Origin: Thermoplasmatales archaeon I-plasma
GTDB lineage: Archaea > Thermoplasmatota > Thermoplasmata > Thermoplasmatales > GCA-001856825
NCBI GenBank assembly: GCA_001856825.1
Contig: ATMD01000004.1
Location: forward strand, 234,568-298,567
DNA length: 64,000 bases
Reading direction: 5' to 3'
Shown one piece after another: positions 35,617-46,111 of the stretch (within the stretch, counting starts at the first letter, position 1; each line of letters starts with the position of its first letter). The translations under genes were made by a program, and so were the position numbers. Under the pieces are notes generated by a model. It was not told where the DNA came from and searched no databases. It was given only the letters and a program-made list of their open reading frames with translations.

Positions 35617-36942
35617 ATGAATGAAGACATCGAGAAATTTTTTCTGGACAAGGGATGTCTGATAGAGGAAAAAGCCATAGAGGAAATCCAAAAGAGGGGA
35701 GGACTGGACTATATACTCAAGAATGAGAAAAAGATAGATTTTTCTTCTCCCATCTTTGCAATTTCTAATCTCCCATCAATAAATGAATTTTCAATAATCA
35801 AGGAATTCCACCTAAATGGTTTCCCGGGGATCAGCGATAATTTTGTTGACATCTTCAAAAGCAGGTACTCATTTCTCCACTCAAAGCTGAACGAAACTAG
35901 CAAGAATCATTTCTTTACCCAGATCTCAAAACTGAAGAAAGGAAATGGCCCAGTGTTCACCTCAGGAATTGTTTCCGAATACACTGAATCAAAAAGGGGG
36001 TACGGGATAGTGGAAATAGAAGATGATTCCACATCAATTAAGGTGATACTTCCGAAGTCGTTTAAAGACATTATAATAAAAGACGAGGTCATTGGTGTCT
36101 CTGGCCAATTCAGCAAGGACGGCACGGCTATTTTTGCTGAAAATGTATACAGGCCGGAAGCCTGGAAGGAGCCGAGAGAGAGCCAGACGAGCTTGAAGGT
36201 AATGATCATATCTGATATCCACGTAGGGTCCAAGAATTTTTTAGAAGATAGCTTCCTGAACATGATTGATTACGTCAACACACAAGGGATCTCCTTCGTA
36301 ATAATGAACGGCGACCTTGTTGATGGAATAGGTGTCTATCCTGACCAGGAAAGCGATCTCGCAATAAATGACATCAACCTTCAGTATAAGAGGCTCGCAG
36401 AACTGACTTCAAAGATCAACAGCAATGTCAGGGTAATAATAATCCCTGGAAATCACGATATAGTCTATCCAACTGAACCACAGAACCCCCTACCAAAAGA
36501 AATTAACACCATGTTCCCTTCAAATGTGACTTCGCTTTCCAACCCTGTATGGGTGGAGATAGGCGGCCGCATCTTCTTACTGTACCATGGAACGTCAATT
36601 TTCGATTTCCTGGAGTCTATACCAGGGACAACTATGAACGACACAGGAAAGATAATGGTCGAGATGCTGAAGAGAGGCCACCTTGCGCCAGAATATGGGA
36701 AGAACCTTTCATTCATACCGCTTAAGTCAGATTATTACCTGATCGACCCCGTACCGGACGTGCTTGTAACTGGACATGTTCACAGCCATTCCATTACAAC
36801 GCACAGGGGGATTCTCGCAATCAACGCATCTACATTCCAGGAACAGACGAGCTTTCAGAGGATGATGAATTTCAATCCTAAACCTGCAATAGGGACGCTC
36901 GTTGATACTCGAGACCTATCCACAAAAATGGTGCAATTTTGA
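35617..36942 (+). CDS. polB: DNA polymerase D small subunit DP1 (3'-5' exonuclease)
   Basis: Proofreading subunit of family D DNA polymerase. The OB fold lies around residues 115-190, then the calcineurin-like phosphodiesterase core: MIISDIHVGSKNF, MNGDLVDGIG, IIPGNHDIVYP and VTGHVHSHS carry the metal ligands. Start ATG 35617 (MNEDIEKFFLDKG) yields 441 residues; the frame is open to an ATG at 35506. Followed by pcm with a TTG start overlapping its stop by 4 nt. Confidence 0.94.
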   Translation: MNEDIEKFFLDKGCLIEEKAIEEIQKRGGLDYILKNEKKIDFSSPIFAISNLPSINEFSIIKEFHLNGFPGISDNFVDIFKSRYSFLHSKLNETSKNHFFTQISKLKKGNGPVFTSGIVSEYTESKRGYGIVEIEDDSTSIKVILPKSFKDIIIKDEVIGVSGQFSKDGTAIFAENVYRPEAWKEPRESQTSLKVMIISDIHVGSKNFLEDSFLNMIDYVNTQGISFVIMNGDLVDGIGVYPDQESDLAINDINLQYKRLAELTSKINSNVRVIIIPGNHDIVYPTEPQNPLPKEINTMFPSNVTSLSNPVWVEIGGRIFLLYHGTSIFDFLESIPGTTMNDTGKIMVEMLKRGHLAPEYGKNLSFIPLKSDYYLIDPVPDVLVTGHVHSHSITTHRGILAINASTFQEQTSFQRMMNFNPKPAIGTLVDTRDLSTKMVQF

Positions 36943-37529
36943 CAAAGTGGGGAACTGTTCTTGCAGAAGAGGGTTTGTTAAGAAATCCGTCATATGTGAG
37001 GATATTCGATCTTGTGGACAGGGCAGATTTTGTCACTGAGGAGTACAGGGGACTTTCATATTCTGATGAGCCCGTCCCCATACCTTACAAACAAATGCAG
37101 TCTGCACCTCACATGGATGCCATATTTGTTGAATACGGGAAGCCTTCAGGTGATGATTTGGCCCTGGAAATTGGTACTGGAAGCGGGTATCTTACCACCA
37201 TACTGTCATTCATTTGCAAAAGGGTTGTTTCTATCGAATATATCCCCGGCCTCTCGAAATGGGTTTCTGGAAACATCTCTAAGTACGGAGTAAAGAATGT
37301 GGACCTTATAATTGGCAACATCAACAGGACACCCATAAAGCAGAAGTTTGACATTATCATTGCTACGGCAAGCTTCAGGAAGGAACCGGAGTTCCTGAAG
37401 AAGCTTATGAAACCGGGAGGCAGATTGATCTTCCCCGCCGGAGTTTATCCTCCACAGAGACTGATCAGGATAACTGATGATAAGAGGGAGGAAATCTCTT
37501 CCGTTGCTTTCGTGAATATTGTTGACTAG
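36939..37529 (+). CDS. pcm: Protein-L-isoaspartate O-methyltransferase
   Basis: Repairs isoaspartyl damage in proteins using S-adenosylmethionine. SAM motif I is [15 protein letters not shown]; the N-terminal [20 protein letters not shown] and [15 protein letters not shown] (substrate loop) are typical, although the usual ISAPH is SAPH here. 196 residues, slightly short. TTG start at 36939 inside the DP1 stop region. Converges with radA (4-nt overlap). Confidence 0.88.
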   Translation: MTKWGTVLAEEGLLRNPSYVRIFDLVDRADFVTEEYRGLSYSDEPVPIPYKQMQSAPHMDAIFVEYGKPSGDDLALEIGTGSGYLTTILSFICKRVVSIEYIPGLSKWVSGNISKYGVKNVDLIIGNINRTPIKQKFDIIIATASFRKEPEFLKKLMKPGGRLIFPAGVYPPQRLIRITDDKREEISSVAFVNIVD

Positions 37530-38494
37530 GTGCTGTCTGATATCCCGTTCTCAGACACCATTATGACCGCCTCTCCCTCTGGCAGGTGAGGTGAGTCAAT
37601 CAGCCTTGCAATCCTCTTTCCTCCTTTAGACTTTCGTAGGTATACCCTGTAAGTGCTTGCGTGGCCAACAATGTTTCCTCCAACGGACTGTGTTGGATCA
37701 CCGAAAAATACGTCCGGCCTGGCCGCCACCTGATTTGTGACAGCTACTGCTGAATTGTATATATCGCCAAATCTGAGTAGATCGTGGAGGTGTTTGTTCA
37801 GAAGTTGCTGCCTCTCAGCTAGAGTTCCCCTTCCAGTGTATTCTGCCCTGAAGTGAGCAGTCAATGAGTCCACAATCAGAAGCTTGACTGGATACTTCCC
37901 CGTTAGCTCATATGCCTTTTCCACTAGTAGTATTTGATGACTTGAATTGTACGCTCTTGCGACGTGTATCTTTTTCAAAACCTCCACGGGATCGAGGTCA
38001 ATATGCTTCGCCATCTGAACAATTCTTTCTGGCCTGAAAGTGTTTTCAGTGTCGATGAAAAGAACTTCTCCCGCCAAACCATTCTTGTCTAGAGGGAGGG
38101 TTGCATTTACAGCAAGCTGGTGCATTATTTGGGTCTTCCCTGATGCATATTCACCGAAGAATTCCGTGATTGCAGCCGTTTCAATACCTCCTCCAAGAAG
38201 GTCATCGAGCGACTTAGAACCAGTGGTCAGCTTCTTTATCTCCTTTCTCTTTTCAAGGAGGACATCCCCTGATTCAAAATTGCCTATATCGGCTGCCTTC
38301 CTAGCGGACATGATTATCTTGGCGGCAATATTCTCACCGATCTCAGTTGCGTCAGCAACGTCCCGGGGGGATGCTACCGCAAGACTCATGATATCGGAAT
38401 AGCCAGACTCCCTCAGTTTTTCAGCAATCGATTCTCCTACGCCTGCCAAATCCTCGATCTCTTTAACTTTCTTTGTTTTATCTGCCATATGCAA
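37526..38494 (-). CDS. radA: DNA repair and recombination protein RadA
   Basis: Archaeal RecA/Rad51 recombinase. The N-terminal helix-hairpin-helix domain is [19 protein letters not shown] (about 14-32). Walker A is [19 protein letters not shown] and Walker B is [17 protein letters not shown]; the L1/L2 loops include NQVAARPD. 322 residues. The start overlaps the GAPDH stop by 17 nt, so it is transcribed with gap. The alternative start (third codon, 38488) changes little. Confidence 0.96.
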   Translation of the reverse strand: MHMADKTKKVKEIEDLAGVGESIAEKLRESGYSDIMSLAVASPRDVADATEIGENIAAKIIMSARKAADIGNFESGDVLLEKRKEIKKLTTGSKSLDDLLGGGIETAAITEFFGEYASGKTQIMHQLAVNATLPLDKNGLAGEVLFIDTENTFRPERIVQMAKHIDLDPVEVLKKIHVARAYNSSHQILLVEKAYELTGKYPVKLLIVDSLTAHFRAEYTGRGTLAERQQLLNKHLHDLLRFGDIYNSAVAVTNQVAARPDVFFGDPTQSVGGNIVGHASTYRVYLRKSKGGKRIARLIDSPHLPEGEAVIMVSENGISDST

Positions 38495-39497
38495 GTTCCC
38501 CGATTCTTAATGTCTTATCAGTTCTGTCTATTGAATCTTGCTTCTCTTTCAGCTGGAACATGGATCTAATTGCATCTATATTTTCCGGAACAACATCGCT
38601 TTCCTGGTGTACTGCCTGGTAATAGAATAATTCATTACCCTTTACACTAACAGAGTCCTTCCAGAGCATAATCTCGAAGAGATCAGAACGTTCCCTTCCC
38701 GTCTCCCTAGCTATATCCATAAGTTGCGAAGTACTCTTAACACCGTCTTTGCCAGAAACGAATGCTATCCGTCTGTATTTCTTCCATTTCCCGATAATTT
38801 CTTCTGTCTTTACTTCCCCTGGGAAAGTGACGTTAACGAAATGAAGATGCATCAATGTCGTTGGCACCTTTACAGCCATTGTCTGTATGTCCAATCCTTT
38901 TATCACGGAAGCAACATCTGGTCCATGGTGCGATGGTATCTTCAATTCAGGCACAATGGAATTTATCGGCCCTTTCTGATAATCGTCCGGATCAGTGGCC
39001 CTCCTTACTAAATTGGCCCTGACCTTTATGCTCCCATATTCCGTAAGGGGGAATAGCGTCCTGATCAGGCCGGTTGTATTGCAAGACACCACTCTAACGA
39101 AATCTTTCCCCCACGCTTCCTTGAAGTTTGCATATGCATTGAACGAGAGATTGGTTAGTTCGTGATCTTCCCCTCCCTGGAAAATTGCCTTTATTCTCTT
39201 CTTTTCATATATTTTCTTGTACTCTTCCCCCAGACCCTCAGGAGTAGAGTCAATTATGAGTTCCGATTCGTCCATCAGATTTTCTAAAGTCCCCTCAACC
39301 TTGATTCCTGAATTTTCAAAAGCCTTCAATGCACTGTTATCTGGGACAAATAGTTTGAATCTCTTGCTTGCAACATAAGACATGTAATTAGGGTGTGCCT
39401 TTATTACACCAGTGACTTGCATATCGTCCTGCTTCGTGATAGCTTCTGCGACGCGTTTCCCAATGGTTCCATAGGCATTAATTCCAACCTTTAGCAT
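38478..39497 (-). CDS. gap: Type II glyceraldehyde-3-phosphate dehydrogenase
   Basis: Archaeal NAD(P)-dependent GAPDH of the type II class. N-terminal Rossmann motif [17 protein letters not shown] and active-site cysteine in [23 protein letters not shown] and [13 protein letters not shown] are also family-specific. 339 residues. In organisms using nonphosphorylating glycolysis it mainly serves gluconeogenesis. First gene of the gap-radA pair. Confidence 0.95.
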   Translation of the reverse strand: MLKVGINAYGTIGKRVAEAITKQDDMQVTGVIKAHPNYMSYVASKRFKLFVPDNSALKAFENSGIKVEGTLENLMDESELIIDSTPEGLGEEYKKIYEKKRIKAIFQGGEDHELTNLSFNAYANFKEAWGKDFVRVVSCNTTGLIRTLFPLTEYGSIKVRANLVRRATDPDDYQKGPINSIVPELKIPSHHGPDVASVIKGLDIQTMAVKVPTTLMHLHFVNVTFPGEVKTEEIIGKWKKYRRIAFVSGKDGVKSTSQLMDIARETGRERSDLFEIMLWKDSVSVKGNELFYYQAVHQESDVVPENIDAIRSMFQLKEKQDSIDRTDKTLRIGELAYGR

Positions 39498-39677
39498 AGT
39501 GCACCACTTTGTTAATCACCCCTTTCGTTAAAATCCTTTTCTTACATTGGTTAGATTTCGTAAGACTTCTTGCATTCCTGAGTCGCGGAAATCTTTGAAA
39601 ATTTGATCAGTGAGAACGTTGTGCTTTCAGGAAAAACGACGTGAGAAGTATATGCCAAGATATTCTGTGAGCTTGCA

Positions 39678-39833
39678 CTATATCACGTGAATAACATACG
39701 CAAATCCAATGGCGAGTATAGCGATTATCCCTACGACAAGCAGTATTTTCCTCTTATTTCTCTTACGATAGTTAGGTGGTTTATTTGGCGGAATATTCTC
39801 AAGATTTATCGTATCACGCCATAAATTTCGTGT
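39678..39833 (-). pseudogene. Start-less open frame for a tiny tail-anchored membrane peptide
   Basis: Between in-frame stops (39834-39836 and 39678-39680) the minus strand reads a proline- and lysine/arginine-rich head (IPPNKPPNYRKRNKRK) then one hydrophobic helix (ILLVVGIIAILAIGFAYVI) and stops. That order looks like a real tail-anchored microprotein. No ATG, GTG or TTG exists in frame; an ATG at 39822 is one frame away and reads only ATG GCG TGA. It is either a relic, a frameshifted gene, or uses a rare start. Confidence 0.3.
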
Positions 39834-39928
39834 TTAAAAATTGTCCCCTTCAACTGCTACCCTGAAGGACCCATATCAAGGAATGTCACATACGCACTTT
39901 AATAAACAGGTCAAATACATTCATCTTT

Positions 39929-39937
39929 AAAAAAAAA
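39929..39937 (-). terminator. T-run terminator of the 16S rRNA transcript
   Basis: Nine thymidines on the minus strand lie 9 nt downstream of the 3' processing-stem arm. This is the expected form of an intrinsic archaeal terminator. Confidence 0.6.
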
Positions 39938-39945
39938 GGAATGTC

Positions 39946-39959
39946 GATGGGAAGAGAAT
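39946..39959 (-). repeat. 3' arm of the 16S rRNA processing stem
   Basis: A 14-nt sequence (plus strand gatgggaagagaat) whose exact reverse complement lies at 41487-41500 on the other side of the 16S gene. Pairing resumes beyond it after small bulges (CC, then TTCC), resembling an archaeal bulge-helix-bulge processing structure. Confidence 0.75.
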
Positions 39960-39971
39960 CCTTCCAAGCTT

Positions 39972-41444
<1,473 letters not shown>

Positions 41445-41909
41445 TTGTTGATTCTACCTTGAAATATAATGGATTGCGGAATGGATATTCTCTTCCCATC
41501 TCAGATTCGATAAACATGTTCGAATCCTCATTCATTTCGCCGCTCAGGAACCAGACTTTCATTCTGTCCAAAAGGACTATCTAGCCTGTCGCATGTAACG
41601 GCAAAAGAAAGTAAAGGCAACACTCTATATTAGCTTTCTGGTAATGTAGTTTAAGGGCCCTCTTTCCTGATCCAACTGCGCAGATTGTGTTGTCACTGAA
41701 TTCAGTTCACAGGTAGAGCATCCTTCATGTCATTTTTAGATCATTGACTGATATTTGATAAAATATTTGCTCCTCAGTCAATGAACTGTGAGATAATCAG
41801 TTGATCCTATCTTTATAACACAGTTCATATCTTAATGTCGCACTAATTTTTGCATTTTCAGACGAAGTGAAATCGATGAATCACCGTTATGTTAATATAG
41901 ACGGCTTAA
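41445..41909. other. 16S leader and divergent promoter region
   Basis: 465 bases containing the 5' processing-stem arm (41487-41500), the 16S leader, and the tatA promoter (GTTAATATAG, 41891-41900). The 16S promoter itself was not identified with confidence; minus strand CTAATATAGAG near 41624-41634 is a candidate TATA box. No gene is apparent. Confidence 0.45.
41487..41500 (-). repeat. 5' arm of the 16S rRNA processing stem
   Basis: Exact 14-nt reverse complement of 39946-39959, about 43 nt upstream of the mature 16S 5' end. With the 3' arm it brackets the whole gene and should fold the precursor ends into a long helix for endonuclease cutting. Confidence 0.75.
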
Positions 41910-42119
41910 ATGCAAATGCAGATGATAGGAAGCCCTACAGACTGGATAATATTGATAGTGGTTGTTCTGCTGGTACTTGGCGGGACAAAGAAGATCCCAG
42001 AAATGGCCAAAGCTATGGGACGGGCAATGGGCGAATTCAGAAAGGGTAGAATGGAAGTCGAAAAGGAAATAAACGAGGCATTAAAGACCGACAACGCACC
42101 ACAGGCACCGCAGAAATAA
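41910..42119 (+). CDS. tatA: Sec-independent translocase TatA/TatE
   Basis: 69-residue twin-arginine translocase pore protein. One N-terminal transmembrane helix (DWIILIVVVLLVLGG), the hinge GGTKKIPEMAKAMGRAMGEFRKG with the conserved amphipathic helix, then a charged tail. The promoter GTTAATATAG at 41891-41900 would put a leaderless start at ATG 41916 or 41922 (MIGSPTDW) rather than 41910; all three are in frame. TatC is encoded 1.2 kb away on the opposite strand. Confidence 0.93.
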   Translation: MQMQMIGSPTDWIILIVVVLLVLGGTKKIPEMAKAMGRAMGEFRKGRMEVEKEINEALKTDNAPQAPQK

Positions 42120-42200
42120 GGCCAGACTTGGACCAGAAAATAATCTTCGATAATTAAGCAAGGTTAGAATTATCTGAGAAAAGTTATTTTGGTAACTTTT

Positions 42201-42875
42201 TCACTTGCAGCCTTCGCACCATAGATAAAAATCCAGGAAATCTATCTGTTCCTGCAGAAGGATTTTTTCAAAATCAGGGAACCTATTCTTCCTCGCTCGG
42301 TGATAAGTTATCTTCTGAAGGCCCTTTACCTTTTCAAAGACTTCCTGCATCATGGCATCTTTTCCAGCTTCTATCCCTTTCACTTTCATTGAATCACCCT
42401 GAAGGGCCACCCTTTCAGGTATGGTGGAGCTACCCATGAGCATGACAGGTTCTTCTTTGTCCAATACGATCTTGCTGTTTTCAGAATGGAAAACCTCGTC
42501 CCCAAGCAACGCAAGTGAAAGACCGTTATTAGTAGCCGTTCCATTGATTGCGGTGAATATTGGCTTTTCAAGCGCAATCCAGAAAAGGACAAAGCTCTTG
42601 ACCCTGTTATAATAATCCCTTAGGTCAGCATAGGTCCTGCTCTCAGGTATCTTTATCCCCCTTGAAAAGATATAATTAGACCCAGTAATCAATATAGATG
42701 AAACTTTGTCGTCCATAGCAGCTATCGAGAAAACGCGAATCATTTCTTCCAGCAGGGCATTTTCAATGTACCCGGGAGATAAAATGGTGACCACACCAAC
42801 TGATTCTTCCCTCCAGAACGATATCTTGTGAAAGCCTTCAACAGTTGGTGCTGAAGAAGTTTGAGCCATTTTCAA
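42201..42875 (-). CDS. Divergent crotonase-fold (enoyl-CoA hydratase-like) protein
   Basis: 224 residues matching the crotonase core only in outline: VGVVTILSPGYIENALLEEM, then SSILITGSNYIFSRGIKI, then KPIFTAINGTATNNGLSLALLGDE. The oxyanion-hole glycines are partly kept, but the glycine-rich AxGGGxE segment is replaced by TNNGLSLAL and the usual catalytic glutamates are not obvious, so it is probably not an ordinary hydratase. It lies between tatA and tatC; no link to export is evident. Confidence 0.65.
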   Translation of the reverse strand: MKMAQTSSAPTVEGFHKISFWREESVGVVTILSPGYIENALLEEMIRVFSIAAMDDKVSSILITGSNYIFSRGIKIPESRTYADLRDYYNRVKSFVLFWIALEKPIFTAINGTATNNGLSLALLGDEVFHSENSKIVLDKEEPVMLMGSSTIPERVALQGDSMKVKGIEAGKDAMMQEVFEKVKGLQKITYHRARKNRFPDFEKILLQEQIDFLDFYLWCEGCK

Positions 42876-43361
42876 TCACCTATCATTATTCACATCCATA
42901 TATTTCAAAACTAAAACTTTTGTATTCATTGAGATGGTCAGACTTAAGGAGATTCCTTTTTTCGTTGTAATTCTTTTGTAATTACATGAAATATTCTTTT
43001 GTGGATGCATACATGGCGTCGACACAGCGCAACAAGCTATAGGAGATTATACAGGAGATACGAGACCATCCCACGTTATCCCTATAATAAAGGGAAGGTC
43101 TAACCGGATGGGGCTTGCATTCATTAAATCATATAAAGAAAAAACAGGTGGCACAAGCAGCTACCGTTCGGTTTACCAGTATGCATCCCAAAGTGAATGG
43201 TTGGATGATCCACTGCCCTGAAAATGGCTAAGCATCTACAGGGATGTCAACGCACGAATCAACCTGTCTGCCGAGGCTGAGAAGCAGTCAAGAGATGTGG
43301 AACTGATGGCAGGAGCTCAAATTTAAAAAGAACATTGATAGAGCCAATTCTTTAAATTTAC
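42876..43361. other. Intergenic stretch with a decayed open frame
   Basis: About 490 bases between two leftward genes. The plus strand carries the interrupted frame listed at 42982-43326; its GC content and codon look differ from the surrounding AT-rich spacer. No other feature was seen. Confidence 0.4.
42982..43326 (+). pseudogene. Truncated plus-strand gene with an in-frame TGA; family not recognised
   Basis: One frame is open from 42982 to a TAA at 43324-43326 except for a single TGA at 43219-43221. Before it reads GVDTAQQAIGDYTGDTRPSH followed by VIPIIKGRSNRMGLAFIKSY, then a TGGTSSYRSVYQYASQSEWL stretch; after it reads KWLSIYRDVNARINLSAEAE, which looks like protein. There is no start codon before an internal ATG at 43108, so the 5' end is gone. 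Probably a remnant of a mobile-element or accessory gene; I cannot name the family. Confidence 0.45.
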
Positions 43362-44192
43362 CTAAGTTGAAGTAGTTTTTTCCTCTACCTGATATTTCCT
43401 CTTCACCACCCACCTTGCAAGGAGTGCCCCCGAGAAGTAGAGTGCAATGATGATCAATGCTATAGTTACCTCCATTATTCCACCCGTTGCACCTGGTGAT
43501 ATGAGGAGCGCAACGAAGAAAGCTCCAATTATTGCATACCTCCAATTCCTAAGCCAGGTCGAGGGAGGGACTATTCCTAGGTAGGAAAGGGAGAAAACAA
43601 TTATTGGCGTTTCGAATATTGCCCCCATTCCCGCCGTTATCAAGACTACTATAGAAACGAACTGGAGTATCCCTAGCGTCGGAAGAACGCCGACATCAAG
43701 TGCAAACGCATAGATAACATGGAACAGAACAGGTATTATGATCTTGAGAGCAAACATCACACCTATAATGAACAGTATCAATATCGGAATTATCGAAAAA
43801 GTGACTACCTTCCTCTCCTTCGGGTACAGGGCAGACTTTGCAAATCCTATAAGCTGGAATGCAAGAATCGGGATTATTATTGATACGGCTACAGAAAGGG
43901 ATATGTAGACTACGCTCACGACTATATCGAAAGGTGCGACGTTTATCAGAACCATCTTCGGCGGTACAAGCCCCTTCTCCATTAGTTCTAGCAGCACTAC
44001 ACCAAAACTGTGGTAGAAAGATGGTGTGACAAAGAATAAGGAGTAGCCGCTAACCTTGAATTTAAAAGGACCGAGAAGGAATATTCCGAAAAAAACAACG
44101 ATGAATAGTAAAATCGTACCACGTAATCTCCTTGCCAGTTCATCTAGATAATCGAACAGCTTTCCCCCAAGAATTCCTCTATCCTGGCTCAT
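43362..44192 (-). CDS. tatC: Sec-independent translocase TatC
   Basis: Twin-arginine signal receptor. It has the cytoplasmic N-terminal YLDELARRLRGTIL, six transmembrane helices, a long first extracytoplasmic loop, and the conserved FxxETP-type segment GAIFETPIIVFSLSYLGIV followed by RNWRYAIIGAFFVALLISPG. 276 residues. With tatA it gives a minimal TatAC system; no tatB-like gene is present here. Divergent from pyrF. Confidence 0.93.
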   Translation of the reverse strand: MSQDRGILGGKLFDYLDELARRLRGTILLFIVVFFGIFLLGPFKFKVSGYSLFFVTPSFYHSFGVVLLELMEKGLVPPKMVLINVAPFDIVVSVVYISLSVAVSIIIPILAFQLIGFAKSALYPKERKVVTFSIIPILILFIIGVMFALKIIIPVLFHVIYAFALDVGVLPTLGILQFVSIVVLITAGMGAIFETPIIVFSLSYLGIVPPSTWLRNWRYAIIGAFFVALLISPGATGGIMEVTIALIIIALYFSGALLARWVVKRKYQVEEKTTST

Positions 44193-44283
44193 ATTTTCCT
44201 TTCTTATGAGGACATTTAATACTCCTAAAATAGTTATCGCCTTGCAGGCTTAATAGAAATCGGTTGGCCGCAATCGCTAGGAC

Positions 44284-44295
44284 AATATTTTATTC
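44284..44295 (+). promoter_or_regulatory. TATA box of the pyrF-acnX operon
   Basis: AATATTTTATTC is centred 26 nt before the ATG of pyrF at 44316. Confidence 0.5.
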
Positions 44296-44315
44296 TGAAT
44301 TAGCATAACTGAGAG

Positions 44316-44933
44316 ATGGAAAGCAACATTATCCTTGCCCTAGATATTGAGGCAAAGGAAAAAGCCCTGGAAGTGGCTGAGGAAGTAAAGGACTACGTCA
44401 AGGCGTTCAAGGTTGGTTATCCTCTGATCCTTGGCAATGGGATTGGTATTGTAGATGAAATTGCAAGTTTAGGTGAGGTCATAGTTGACCTCAAAATAGC
44501 GGACATCCCTGATGTGTCAAAGAGCATTGCGAAAATTGCTACTTCCCACGGAGCAAGGGGAATTATAGTACACGGGTTCGTAGGTAGGGATGTCGTTAGG
44601 GATGTCAGAAGGGAGTCTAATGACCTGTACGTTGTCGCGGAGATGTCACATCCGGGAAACGCTGAATTCATTTCCGGGGTATCCGAGAAGATTGCCCTTA
44701 TGGCAAAGGAGGAGGGAGCAGATGGGATAGTAGCGCCGGCAACGCATCCAGAACGAATAAGGGCATTAAAAGAAGTTTCCGGCTTAAAAGTACTGTCTCC
44801 TGGAGTTGGGACTCAAGGGGGGAGCTACAAAGAGGCCCTTGAAAGCGGGGCAGATTACCTGATCATAGGAAGGAGCATCACCATGTCTTCAAGCCCAACA
44901 CAAAAGATTAAAGAACTGCTGGCGCAGAGGTGA
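44316..44933 (+). CDS. pyrF: Orotidine 5'-phosphate decarboxylase
   Basis: Final step of UMP synthesis. TIM barrel with NIILALDIEAKEKALEVAEE, the catalytic DxKxxD array VDLKIADIPDVSK, HGFVGRDVV, and the phosphate-binding SPGVGTQGG and YLIIGRSIT. 205 residues, normal. The related hexulose-phosphate synthases share the fold, but these motifs and the length favour PyrF. It overlaps the aconitase-X gene by GTGA. Confidence 0.92.
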   Translation: MESNIILALDIEAKEKALEVAEEVKDYVKAFKVGYPLILGNGIGIVDEIASLGEVIVDLKIADIPDVSKSIAKIATSHGARGIIVHGFVGRDVVRDVRRESNDLYVVAEMSHPGNAEFISGVSEKIALMAKEEGADGIVAPATHPERIRALKEVSGLKVLSPGVGTQGGSYKEALESGADYLIIGRSITMSSSPTQKIKELLAQR

Positions 44934-46111
44934 CACAAGTGCAACTCACGAAGGAAGAGGAGAATATATTCAACGGAGAGCTGGGGGAAGCGCCCAAAAT
45001 AGCGATCAGATTGCTAAATTCACTCGGAGAGCTTGGAGGAGCAGATAGACTGATACCGATCAAGTCTGCGCACATCTCTGGAGTATCTTACAAGAATGTG
45101 GGGGAGGGTGGAATACAGTTCCTCAGGAAAATATCTCATAAGGTCTCTGTTCCTACTTCCCTGAATCCCCTCGGATTCGACATTGAAAATGGGGGACCGG
45201 TAGACATCGATGCCAATTTCCACAGTAAACAGATGGAGATAGTGAAAATATACCAGGAGATGGGGGTAATGGACAGCTTCACCTGTACCCCATACTACTA
45301 TTATAATGAACCCACCTTCGGAGACCATCTTTCCTGGGCTGAAAGTTCTGCTATAATTTACGTGAATTCCCTTATCGGTGCCAGGACGAACAGGGAAAGT
45401 GGCCCGTCTGCTCTGGCATCTGCAATAATCGGTAAAACACCTAATCACGGCCTTCATACCGACGAAGGCAGGAAGGCGACGGTAATAGTGAAAGTGGAAG
45501 AACCTCTAGACTATACCAAATTTGCTGCCCTGGGTCTATTCCTGGGACCTAAATTGAACAAGAAGATCCCCCTTGTGAAAGGGCAGAGAAACGCGAAGTC
45601 AATAGAATTGAAGGCATTTTCTGCAGCACTGTCCGCAACTTCTTCGATTCCTATGTTTCATGTGGAGGGAGTGACAAAGGAGACCGGACTGGTTGCCGAT
45701 TCGGCAGAAATAATGGAAGTGACCAAGGAAGACATATCTGATACCATAAGCAAAAATTCAACTCAGCAGGAGCCTGAGCTCATAGCCATTGGATGCCCCC
45801 ATCTCTCGTCAGAAGAGCTTACCTATATTGCCGGACTTGTAAAAGGAAAGAAAAAGATAGGACCTGACTTGTTTCTCTTCACTTCGAGAGAAGTAAAGGC
45901 AAATTCTTCCGAAGCTGTGAGGATAATCGAGAATTTTGGAGGGAAGGTATTCGCTGATACCTGTATGGTTGTCTCCCCGTTGAGCAACAATTACAGCAGC
46001 ACTGGAACCAATTCCGGGAAGGCGTCATTCTATCTTCCTCTCAAGGGTTACGGCAACCAGAAAGTTGCATTCATGGGCATTCTTGACTTATTGAAGTGGG
46101 TGATAGCTTGA
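44930..46111 (+). CDS. Aconitase X large subunit, probable phosphomevalonate dehydratase large subunit
   Basis: AcnX catalytic subunit. Three cysteines are positioned to hold an iron-sulfur cluster: C119 (DSFTCTPYYYYN), C289 (AIGCPHLSSEEL) and C345 (FADTCMVVSP). AHISGVSYKNVGEGG and GARTNRESGPSALASAIIGK are family-conserved. In most archaea this protein with a swivel-domain partner dehydrates mevalonate 5-phosphate in the modified mevalonate pathway; bacterial AcnX members act on cis-3-hydroxyproline, the main alternative. GTG start at 44930 coupled to pyrF; the small-subunit gene follows directly. Confidence 0.87.
   Translation: MTQVQLTKEEENIFNGELGEAPKIAIRLLNSLGELGGADRLIPIKSAHISGVSYKNVGEGGIQFLRKISHKVSVPTSLNPLGFDIENGGPVDIDANFHSKQMEIVKIYQEMGVMDSFTCTPYYYYNEPTFGDHLSWAESSAIIYVNSLIGARTNRESGPSALASAIIGKTPNHGLHTDEGRKATVIVKVEEPLDYTKFAALGLFLGPKLNKKIPLVKGQRNAKSIELKAFSAALSATSSIPMFHVEGVTKETGLVADSAEIMEVTKEDISDTISKNSTQQEPELIAIGCPHLSSEELTYIAGLVKGKKKIGPDLFLFTSREVKANSSEAVRIIENFGGKVFADTCMVVSPLSNNYSSTGTNSGKASFYLPLKGYGNQKVAFMGILDLLKWVIA

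Larger units (their letters stand above)
39498..39971. other. Intergenic stretch between gap and the 16S gene
   Basis: About 470 bases. It holds the 16S terminator and processing-stem arm (39929-39959) and, at 39678-39833, a minus-strand open frame encoding a basic-plus-transmembrane peptide with no ATG, GTG or TTG. Nothing else was recognised. Confidence 0.45.

Noticed and set aside
43219-43221. TGA as a selenocysteine codon
   Set aside because: No evidence for selenoprotein machinery or a SECIS hairpin nearby, and the 5' end of the frame is also missing, so decay is the simpler reading.
44316-44933. Hexulose-6-phosphate synthase (hxlA) to partner hxlB
   Set aside because: The DxKxxD array and phosphate loop match PyrF more closely; the two families share a fold, so the assignment was checked but not adopted.
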